Assembly: GCA_031278675.1 (NCBI GenBank) | Contig: JAITJY010000446.1 | Location: forward strand, 1 to 6,941 | Reading direction: 5' to 3' | Length of the DNA: 6,941 nt | Origin: Bifidobacteriaceae bacterium | GTDB taxonomy: Bacteria > Actinomycetota > Actinomycetes > Actinomycetales > WQXJ01 | Shown here: one piece after another, positions 1-5,237 of the stretch | Numbering within the stretch: position 1 is the stretch's first letter | Layout of the letters: every line of letters starts with the position of its first letter | Notes under the pieces: model-generated | The model's input: the letters and a program-made list of their open reading frames with translations, nothing else | What the model was told of the DNA's origin: nothing | The model's database searches: none | Program-made: the position numbers and the translations under genes

Positions 1-1989
1 GCTCTATTGCATGACACGGTTGAAGATACGCCTTATTCGCTGCCGCAACTCGAAGAAGAGTTCGGTGAAGAGATTGCCCTATTGGTGGATGGCGTCACCA
101 AATTAGACAGGGTGGCTTACGGCGAAGCCGCCCAGTCGGAGACGGTCCGCAAAATGGTTGTGGCGACGGCGAAAGATATCCGGGTGTTGCTGATCAAACT
201 GGCAGACCGGCTGCATAACGCCAGGACCTGGAAATATGTCCCGGCGGCTTCGGCTGAAAGTAAGGCCCGGGAGACCCTCGAAATCTATGCTCCGCTGGCT
301 CACCGGCTGGGCATGAACACGATCAAGTGGGAACTGGAAGACTTGGCTTTCGCGACTTTGCACCCGCGGGTCTATGAAGAAGTGGTGCGGGTGGTGGCGG
401 AGCGCGCACCGGCCCGGGATGAATACTTGCGTGTCGTCTCGGAACAGGTCAAAGCGGATCTGCGGTCCAACAAGATCAAGGCGATAGTGACTGGGCGCCC
501 GAAGCACTATTACTCGATTTACCAGAAGATGATTGTCCGGGGCCGCGATTTCGCGGACATCTATGACCTGGTTGGGGTGCGGATCTTGGTGGATTCCGTG
601 CGGGACTGTTATGCGGCGCTCGGGGCGATGCATGCCCGGTGGAACCCTGTTCCGGGGCGCTTCAAAGACTATATCGCCATGCCTAAGTTCAACATGTATC
701 AGTCGCTGCACACTACGGTGATTGGCCCTTCGGGTAAACCGGTCGAGATCCAAATCCGGACACATGAGATGCACCGGCGCAGCGTCTATGGCGTGGCCGC
801 CCACTGGAAGTATAAAGAGGGTCAGAACTCGAAGTCGAGTGGCACCACCGAAATGGATTGGCTGCGCCAACTGGTCGATTGGCAACGCGAAACTCAAGAC
901 CCGGGGGAGTTCCTCGATTCGCTGCGCTATGAGATTGGCAGCTCCGAAACCTATGTCTTTACCCCAAAGGGTGATGTGCTGGCATTACCGGCGGGTTCCA
1001 CGCCGGTGGACTTCGCGTATGCCGTACACACCGAGGTGGGTCACCGGACAGTGGGTGCGCGGGTCAACTCGCGGTTGGTGGCACTCGACACCGAATTGGT
1101 GACCGGTGATGTGGTCGAGATTTTCACTTCGAAAACCTCTACCCAAGGGCCGTCGCGGGATTGGTTGACGTTTGTGCGTTCACCGCGCGCCCGGAACAAG
1201 ATTCGGCAATGGTTCACACGGGAACGCCGCGAAGAAGCCGTTGACCGGGGCCGGGACCTGATCGGCAAGGAGATGCGCAAGCAGCATCTGCCGCTCCAGC
1301 GGCTGATGTCTCACGAATCGTTGGTGGCGCTCGCCAACGAATTGCGGTTCCCGGATGTGTCAGCGCTCTACGCGGCGGTGGGCGAGGGCCGCTATTCGGC
1401 CCATTCGATGGTGGCGAAACTCCTCAAGTCGGTCGGAGGGACCGCCGGCAACGAAGAAGACATCGCTGAAGTGAGCCGTCCCGGCCTGACCGGCCGCCGC
1501 TCGGATGGGTCCGCGCCGGACCCCGGGGTCGCAGTCCAAGGGCTGGATGACGTGTGGGTCAAACTGGCCCGGTGCTGTACGCCGGTGCCGCCGGACGGCA
1601 TCGTCGGCTTTGTCACCCGCGGGTCTGGCGTCTCGGTGCACCGGACGGACTGCTCGAACGTGGAAGCCTCGCGGGAAGCTGCGCCGGAGCGGATTGTCGA
1701 GGTGGCCTGGCGTGACCACACCGACGGCGCCTATCTGGTCCAGATCCAGGTGGAGGCGCTGGACCGCCATCACCTGCTGTCAGATGTGACCAGGGCGCTG
1801 TCGGAATCCCACGTCAACATCTTGTCGGCGGAGGTTTCCACAACCAAGGACCGGGTGGCGATCAACCGTTTCGTCTTCGAGTTGGCGGACGCATCACACC
1901 TGGACGCGGTGCTGAACGCGATCCGCCGGGTCGATGGCGTGTTCGACGCCTACCGGACCACCGGGCCGTCCCACCACCGTCAGCCCTGA
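1..1989 (+). CDS. relA: Bifunctional (p)ppGpp synthetase/hydrolase Rel (5'-truncated by window edge)
   Basis: This cytoplasmic enzyme makes (p)ppGpp from GTP/GDP and ATP and also degrades it, controlling the stringent response. The reading frame is open from base 1, so the start lies upstream. About 100 residues seem missing from a usual 750-790, and 662 are visible. In visible numbering, the HD hydrolase motif HDTVED is at 4-9 and LADRLHNART at about 67-76. The synthetase domain has YDLVGVRI near 188, RFKD at 220-223 and VEIQIRT at 248-254. A TGS domain spans about 318-378, the Cys/zinc-finger region has CC at 525-526 and HRTDC at 547-551, and an ACT domain spans about 579-652. RFKD is the form found in bifunctional enzymes; synthetase-only RelA proteins carry ExDD. 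Both active sites look intact as far as visible. The stop is 5 bp from the convergent DUF349 gene. Family assignment is near certain; naming it relA, rel or spoT is convention. Confidence 0.97.
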   Translation, partial: ALLHDTVEDTPYSLPQLEEEFGEEIALLVDGVTKLDRVAYGEAAQSETVRKMVVATAKDIRVLLIKLADRLHNARTWKYVPAASAESKARETLEIYAPLAHRLGMNTIKWELEDLAFATLHPRVYEEVVRVVAERAPARDEYLRVVSEQVKADLRSNKIKAIVTGRPKHYYSIYQKMIVRGRDFADIYDLVGVRILVDSVRDCYAALGAMHARWNPVPGRFKDYIAMPKFNMYQSLHTTVIGPSGKPVEIQIRTHEMHRRSVYGVAAHWKYKEGQNSKSSGTTEMDWLRQLVDWQRETQDPGEFLDSLRYEIGSSETYVFTPKGDVLALPAGSTPVDFAYAVHTEVGHRTVGARVNSRLVALDTELVTGDVVEIFTSKTSTQGPSRDWLTFVRSPRARNKIRQWFTRERREEAVDRGRDLIGKEMRKQHLPLQRLMSHESLVALANELRFPDVSALYAAVGEGRYSAHSMVAKLLKSVGGTAGNEEDIAEVSRPGLTGRRSDGSAPDPGVAVQGLDDVWVKLARCCTPVPPDGIVGFVTRGSGVSVHRTDCSNVEASREAAPERIVEVAWRDHTDGAYLVQIQVEALDRHHLLSDVTRALSESHVNILSAEVSTTKDRVAINRFVFELADASHLDAVLNAIRRVDGVFDAYRTTGPSHHRQP

Positions 1990-2008
1990 GCGGCTCACTC
2001 CCAGCCGC
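1990..2008. terminator. Small hairpin at the rel/DUF349 convergence (possible weak bidirectional terminator)
   Basis: GCGGCT (1990-1995) pairs perfectly with AGCCGC (2003-2008) around a 7-base loop. It begins just after the rel stop codon and covers the last codons of the minus-strand DUF349 gene. It is the only inverted repeat I noticed at the convergent stops. There is no T-tract on either strand, so termination is inference only, and a 6-bp GC stem can occur by chance in DNA of this composition. Confidence 0.25.
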
Positions 2009-3989
2009 GGCCAGCCGAATCCTGAAGGCTGCGCAGCATGGCGCGGCGTCCCTTGAGATCGTCTTCGAGGGCCGCGATCGCGGCCGCATCACCTGAGGCC
2101 TTGACCTTGGCAAGCTTGCCTTCGAGCCCTGCGATGACCGCCTCAAGCTGTGAGGTCATTGATTCGACGCGGGCCATGGTCTCCGGGTTGGTGCGGCGCC
2201 AACTGCGTTCATCTTCGGAGCGGATCGCATCTTCGACGGCTTTCATGCGCCGTTCTACCCGCTCCATGTCTTTGCGTGGCACGTGACCCAGCTTGTCCCA
2301 CTGGTCCTGAAGGACCCGGAGTTTGGTTTTCGCGGCTGCCAGGTCCGTGACCGGGAGGAGTTGTTCGGCCTGCGTGATGAGCGCCAGCTTGGCTTTGAGG
2401 TTGGTGTCGCGTTCCGCGTCATTGGCGGCGTGGAGCGCCTCACGGGCCTGGAAGAACTTGTCCTGGGCGGCGCGGAACCGTTCCCACAAGGCGTCATCTT
2501 CGCGGCGGCCGAGCCGTCCGGCGGCGCGCCACCGGTCCATCAAGGCGCGGAATTCGCGTCCGGTGCCGGCCCAGTCCTGGGAGTTGGATAGCTGCTCAGC
2601 TTCTTCGACGATCTTCTCTTTGACCGCTTTGGTGGCGCCGTGGCGCTTATCGACCTCTGCGAAGTAGGATCGCCGTTTGCGGTCGAATGTGGCTCTGGCA
2701 TGCGAGAATCGTTTCCAGAGGTCGTCTTCGGTGGCGCGGTCCACGCGCGGGCCTGAGCGTTGGGCTTCGCGCCACGCGTCGAGGATTTCCCGTAGGCGGG
2801 TCGAGACCTGCTTCCAGACGATTTTTTCTGTGTCTTGTGAGGCGAGTTTTTCGGCTTCTTCGACTAGCGCTGTGCGCTCCGCGATGGCCTGGGTTTTGAT
2901 CGCGATTCGTTCGGCTTCGATGCGGGCCCGCACTGCCGCCGCGTGGGCTTTGACCGCCCGGTATTTTTCGCGTAGCCCGGCCAGGTCGCCGACTGCGGCC
3001 GGCTCCGCCAACTGTTGTTTTAGGCTCGATAGCGTGAGGTCCATGTCTTTTTGGGCCAACTGTTCCAGCCGTGCATCGAATAGTTCTACTTGTGCTTCTA
3101 AGTCCAAGAACCGGCGCGCGTAGAGCGCTAGGGCTTCTGCGGCCGCGACCCCCGGGAATTGGCCGACGGCCCGCTCGGATTTGCCTTCGCGCACAAACAC
3201 TGTGCCGTCCGGGTCGACTCGCCCCCATTGCGACGCCTTGGCGACCGCCGCGTCGGAGTGCTTTGGTGCCGTCGGCGCCACGACCGGAGCGGCCGAGAGG
3301 GGGCCGGGCCGGGGTCCCGGGCGTGGCATGGGTCGCGGGATTGGCCGGGGTGCAGGTCCCCCCTCGGACGATGCCGTCCTCCCGCCCCCAGCCCCCGGCT
3401 TAGGCACAGGGGTAGGCGCGGGGGCAGGTGCTGGTTCCGGTGCGGGTGTCGGCGCGGGTGCGGGTGCTGCGCCCGCCGGTGCCGGGGTCGGCTCGGGTGT
3501 CGGGGCCGGGTCGGGTTCCGCATCCGGTGCAGGGGTTGGCTCGGGCGCGGGGGCTGCGGCCGCCGGTTGCGGGGCCGGGTCGGGTTCCGCCGCCGGTGCA
3601 GGGGGCGGCTCGGGCGCGGGTGCTGCCGCGACCGGTTCCGGGGTCGGCTCGGGTTGCGGGGCCGGCTCTGGAGCGGGTGCTGCGCCCGCCGGTTCCGGGG
3701 TCGGCTCGGGTGTCGGGGCCGACTCGGGCGCGGGTGCTGCGGCCGCTGGTTCCGGGGCTGCTGTTGGGGCGGCTTCCGCAGCCGGTGCCGGTGCGGGCGC
3801 GGGTGCGGGTTCTGGCGCTGCGGCTGCGGGTTCCGGTGCCGGTGCGGCTGCAGGTTCCGGGGCCGGGTCGGCTTCGGCGGCTGGCGCGGGGGCTGGGTCG
3901 GAGGTTTGTGGCGGGACTGGGGAGACGGCATCGGGCGCGGGAACAGCCGGGGGCTGCGGCGCTGCGGTGGCGTCTGGTTGCGTACTCAC
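1995..3989 (-). CDS. DUF349 domain protein with long Pro/Ala-rich N-terminal region
   Basis: This is a predicted cytoplasmic protein of 664 residues with no signal peptide or membrane segment. Residues 10-200 are almost only Pro, Ala and Glu (alternating P-x-P). Residues 201-232 are a Gly/Arg/Pro stretch with RPxPRP repeats. A folded part begins near 254 (WGRVDPDGTVFVREG). From about 290 to the C-terminus it is charged, helical and probably coiled-coil, with three DUF349-like repeats centred near 375-445, 455-520 and 530-590. Their shared pattern is W-x(3-4)-R-L/F...W...G followed by LW-x-RF. The start is GTG, four bases overlapping the isomerase TGA (GTGA), which suggests translational coupling; I see no good ribosome binding site. 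Base use is strongly C-rich on the coding strand in the repeat. DUF349 proteins have no settled biochemical function, although the gene often sits beside rel in Actinobacteria (from memory). The family call is confident; function is unknown. Confidence 0.88.
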   Translation of the reverse strand: MSTQPDATAAPQPPAVPAPDAVSPVPPQTSDPAPAPAAEADPAPEPAAAPAPEPAAAAPEPAPAPAPAPAAEAAPTAAPEPAAAAPAPESAPTPEPTPEPAGAAPAPEPAPQPEPTPEPVAAAPAPEPPPAPAAEPDPAPQPAAAAPAPEPTPAPDAEPDPAPTPEPTPAPAGAAPAPAPTPAPEPAPAPAPTPVPKPGAGGGRTASSEGGPAPRPIPRPMPRPGPRPGPLSAAPVVAPTAPKHSDAAVAKASQWGRVDPDGTVFVREGKSERAVGQFPGVAAAEALALYARRFLDLEAQVELFDARLEQLAQKDMDLTLSSLKQQLAEPAAVGDLAGLREKYRAVKAHAAAVRARIEAERIAIKTQAIAERTALVEEAEKLASQDTEKIVWKQVSTRLREILDAWREAQRSGPRVDRATEDDLWKRFSHARATFDRKRRSYFAEVDKRHGATKAVKEKIVEEAEQLSNSQDWAGTGREFRALMDRWRAAGRLGRREDDALWERFRAAQDKFFQAREALHAANDAERDTNLKAKLALITQAEQLLPVTDLAAAKTKLRVLQDQWDKLGHVPRKDMERVERRMKAVEDAIRSEDERSWRRTNPETMARVESMTSQLEAVIAGLEGKLAKVKASGDAAAIAALEDDLKGRRAMLRSLQDSAGRGWE
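3390..3962 (-). repeat. Degenerate tandem repeat encoding the Pro/Ala/Glu region of the DUF349 protein
   Basis: About 570 bases encode residues 10-200 of the DUF349 protein, built from variants of (E)PTPEPxxAAPAPEP and AEPDPAPxP. Motifs such as GCTGC-(C/G)-(G/C)CCGCCGG recur every 55-85 bases on the plus strand. The coding strand is C-rich and the plus strand G-rich, which opens long false reading frames on both strands. Nearly all prolines alternate with another residue. I see a single PPP (residues 128-130), so ribosome-stalling polyproline is largely avoided. Confidence 0.85.
3462..3721 (-). repeat. 47-bp near-identical direct repeat pair, 213 bp apart, in frame
   Basis: Bases 3462-3508 and 3675-3721 differ at one of 47 positions by my reading. 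The offset of 213 bases equals 71 codons, so the copies encode nearly the same peptide: residues 161-176 and 90-105 of the DUF349 protein, both containing PTPEPTP and AGAAP. High identity at synonymous sites, against more degenerate neighbouring units, suggests recent in-frame duplication or gene conversion. Confidence 0.75.
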
Positions 3990-4783
3990 TTCAGTTCAAT
4001 CCATTCGATGATGACGGCGGTCGCGGGGGTGCCGTCCGTTGAGCCGTCGGCGGTGCCAGCTGCGGCGACTTGTTCGATAGCTTCGAGGCCGGACGTCACT
4101 TGCCCAAAGACACTGTATCCGCCCGGGATGGTGCTGGGCTCGTAGACAATGAAGAACTGTGCCCCTTGGGAGTCTTCGGAAGCGGCACGAGCCATGGCGA
4201 TTGTGCCGGTGGGATAGATTTCATCTGCGGGCGCGTTTTCGACCGGTCCGAACTGGTAGCCGGGATTATCTGTGCCGTCGCCGGTCAAAGAACCGCATTG
4301 CAAGACAAAAATGCCGTCCGTGGTGAGGCGGTGGCAACTTGAGGCGTTGTAATAGCCGTCCCCGGCGAGTTGGATGAAGTTCGCGGTGGCCTGCGGTGCG
4401 GCCGCACCATCCAGCGTGATGCCGAGCGTGCCAACCGAGGTGACAATCTCGCCGGTCCATTCGCGGCCTTCGGCGAGCGCCGGATCAGGCACGGCAGTGT
4501 AGGTGGCGCGCGGGGTCGAGCCGGGGTCAGCAGTTTCCTCCGTGGCGCCGCTCGCGTCGACAGTTTCGGTTGGCGTCTCGCTCGTGGTTGGGGTGGGCGT
4601 GTCTTCCCGGTTGACCAGGAGCATCACGATGACTGCGGCCACCCCGACCACCGCGATTGCGGGCACAGTGATCCCAATGGCAAGCTGGCGCCGCCGCCGC
4701 CGCTCCGCTGCGGCGATCATCCGCTGCTGGCGAGCCAATGCCCGGCGGCGTTCGCGTTCCCGTTTCAAGTTGCGCTTACCCAT
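3986..4783 (-). CDS. Membrane-anchored cyclophilin-type peptidyl-prolyl cis-trans isomerase
   Basis: This protein is predicted to isomerise prolyl bonds in proteins outside the cytoplasmic membrane. It has 265 residues. Residues 1-33 are very Arg/Lys-rich and cytoplasmic, and 34-57 form one membrane segment (LAIGITVPAIAVVGVAAV...). Residues 58-105 are a Thr/Pro/Glu-rich linker and about 110-263 form the cyclophilin domain. Visible cyclophilin features are CHRL (150-153, with the catalytic-type Arg152), FVLQ (159-162), GAQFF (207-211) and FGQV (226-229). Cys150 and Cys163 could form a disulphide outside the cell (inference). I chose the ATG at 4783 because AGGA lies 9 bases upstream and MGKRNLKRERERRR fits the basic N-terminus of the family. 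A TTG 15 codons upstream is also in frame but has no obvious binding site. The gene overlaps the DUF349 start by 4 bp and is divergent from hisS. M. tuberculosis has a similar membrane-anchored cyclophilin near relA and hisS (from memory). Confidence 0.93.
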   Translation of the reverse strand: MGKRNLKRERERRRALARQQRMIAAAERRRRRQLAIGITVPAIAVVGVAAVIVMLLVNREDTPTPTTSETPTETVDASGATEETADPGSTPRATYTAVPDPALAEGREWTGEIVTSVGTLGITLDGAAAPQATANFIQLAGDGYYNASSCHRLTTDGIFVLQCGSLTGDGTDNPGYQFGPVENAPADEIYPTGTIAMARAASEDSQGAQFFIVYEPSTIPGGYSVFGQVTSGLEAIEQVAAAGTADGSTDGTPATAVIIEWIELK

Positions 4784-4792
4784 AATCGTTGA

Positions 4793-4796
4793 TCCT
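4793..4796 (-). promoter_or_regulatory. Ribosome binding site for the isomerase gene
   Basis: The minus strand reads AGGA, then 9 bases, then ATG at 4783. This fixes the start 15 codons downstream of the alternative in-frame TTG at 4828. Confidence 0.6.
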
Positions 4797-4828
4797 AATC
4801 TCCAGGGGCGATTCTTGTCGGCGCGCAA

Positions 4829-4834
4829 AGTCTA
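4829..4834 (-). promoter_or_regulatory. Possible -10 element (TAGACT) for the isomerase-DUF349 operon
   Basis: TAGACT on the minus strand matches the actinobacterial TAnnnT pattern and lies 45 bases before the ATG. No convincing -35 hexamer sits 16-19 bases further upstream. The assignment rests on one hexamer and is weak. Confidence 0.25.
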
Positions 4835-4891
4835 GCGGTAATACCAGGTAGAAGCCTTTGAGCCGGGGTAATCGGGTTTTTTTGTCTGGTC

Positions 4892-5123
4892 GGGGGGGGA
4901 CGGGGGGAGCGCTCGGGGTGGCACGGGGGCGCTCGGGGGCGCGTCCGCGAGGGCGTGCGGGGGTGTGCGTGGGGTGCGCGAGTGGCGCATGCGGGGAGCG
5001 TTCGGGGCGAAACGGGGGCGTGCGGGGGCGTGCGTGGGGTGGATGTGGGGAGCGCTCGGGGCGTTACGGGGGTGCGCGTGGGGTGCACGAGCGGCACGTG
5101 CGGGGCGGAACGCGGAGGCGCCC
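4892..5123 (+). repeat. Degenerate ~11-bp tandem repeat of helically phased G-tracts
   Basis: The plus strand has 17 runs of four or more G between 4892 and 5105. They begin at 4892, 4902, 4915, 4925, 4935, 4959, 4971, 4993, 5004, 5014, 5024, 5036, 5047, 5058, 5068, 5080 and 5102. Steps are 10-13 bases, or 22-24 where one unit has lost its full G-run, giving about 11 bases per unit. A typical unit is GGGGYGYRYGY (for example GGGGTGCGCGA). Units form a higher-order repeat: GGGGAGCGYTC at 4904, 4993 and 5047 starts blocks of 89, 54 and 55 bases. Bases 4971-4992 and 5080-5101 match at 18 of 22 positions, all four differences being transitions. The array fills most of the intergenic region between the divergent isomerase and hisS genes. 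Possible roles are DNA bending, G-quadruplex formation, an array of protein sites, or a neutral minisatellite. I see no gene in it. Confidence 0.85.
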
Positions 5124-5135
5124 AACGTGGTCCGT

Positions 5136-5141
5136 TAGTCT
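5136..5141 (+). promoter_or_regulatory. Possible -10 element (TAGTCT) for hisS
   Basis: TAGTCT fits the actinobacterial TAnnnT -10 pattern. It lies about 97 bases before the hisS start and just after the G-tract array. Transcription would begin near 5147-5149, at the base of the predicted leader stem-loop. No recognisable -35 box is present at the usual distance, which is common in this phylum but leaves the call weak. Confidence 0.35.
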
Positions 5142-5146
5142 GGGAA

Positions 5147-5198
5147 GGTCCGGCTCAGCCGGCCGGCCTGGGCGCGGCCCAACCAGCGGCTGCGGACC
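5147..5198 (+). promoter_or_regulatory. Predicted long stem-loop in the hisS leader
   Basis: Three nested helices can stack. GGTCCG (5147-5152) pairs with CGGACC (5193-5198), CAGCCG (5156-5161) with CGGCTG (5187-5192), and TGGGC (5169-5173) with GCCCA (5177-5181) around a GCG loop. That gives 17 pairs, with a 3-base bulge between the outer two helices. A competing small hairpin CCGGC-tca-GCCGG (5150-5162) would exclude the outer fold. The structure ends 39 bases before the hisS ATG. It could affect transcript stability or translation, but I recognise no known riboswitch or T-box features. GC-rich sequence folds easily, so function is unproven. Confidence 0.4.
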
Positions 5199-5224
5199 GG
5201 CCACGCGTTGATGATTATTGGATG

Positions 5225-5229
5225 AAAGG
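5225..5229 (+). promoter_or_regulatory. Ribosome binding site for hisS
   Basis: AAAGG sits 8 bases before the ATG at 5238, a good spacing. It supports this start, as does the MARPxPLSGFPEWLP N-terminus. Confidence 0.6.
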
Positions 5230-5237
5230 CTCGAAGA

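Noticed and set aside
103..897. 264-codon minus-strand frame inside rel
   Set aside because: It is the complement of a highly conserved coding region, with no family resemblance of its own.
3128..3931. Alternative minus-strand Arg/Pro-rich frame (267 codons)
   Set aside because: It is an out-of-frame reading of the same repeat. Only the 1995-3989 frame continues into recognisable DUF349 sequence.
3159..4145. Long plus-strand frames opposite the DUF349 gene (328, 276 and 204 codons, Gly/Ala- or Arg/Gly-rich)
   Set aside because: They are by-products of the repetitive GC-rich Pro/Ala region on the other strand. They have no domain-like sequence and run antisense to a well-supported gene.
4784..4828. 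Upstream TTG start for the isomerase, adding 15 residues
   Set aside because: It has no clear ribosome binding site, and the added residues would precede the family-typical basic N-terminus. The ATG at 4783 has AGGA at good spacing.
4877..4883. Run of seven T as an intrinsic terminator
   Set aside because: No inverted repeat precedes it on the plus strand, and no plus-strand gene ends nearby.
4915..4931. GGGTGGCAC resembling the T-box antiterminator consensus upstream of hisS
   Set aside because: The following CCGCG is not matched. It lies inside the G-tract repeat more than 300 bases from hisS, and no stem I, specifier loop or terminator accompanies it.
4892..5123. CRISPR array or replication origin
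   Set aside because: Units are about 11 bases with no unique spacers, and I see no DnaA-box-like sequence or replication gene. Iteron-like spacing remains only an analogy.
4795..5125. His/Pro/Thr-rich minus-strand frames over the G-tract array, considered as a histidine leader peptide
   Set aside because: They run opposite to hisS. The His codons (CAC) simply reflect GTG in the repeat units, and the composition is pure repeat with no supported start.
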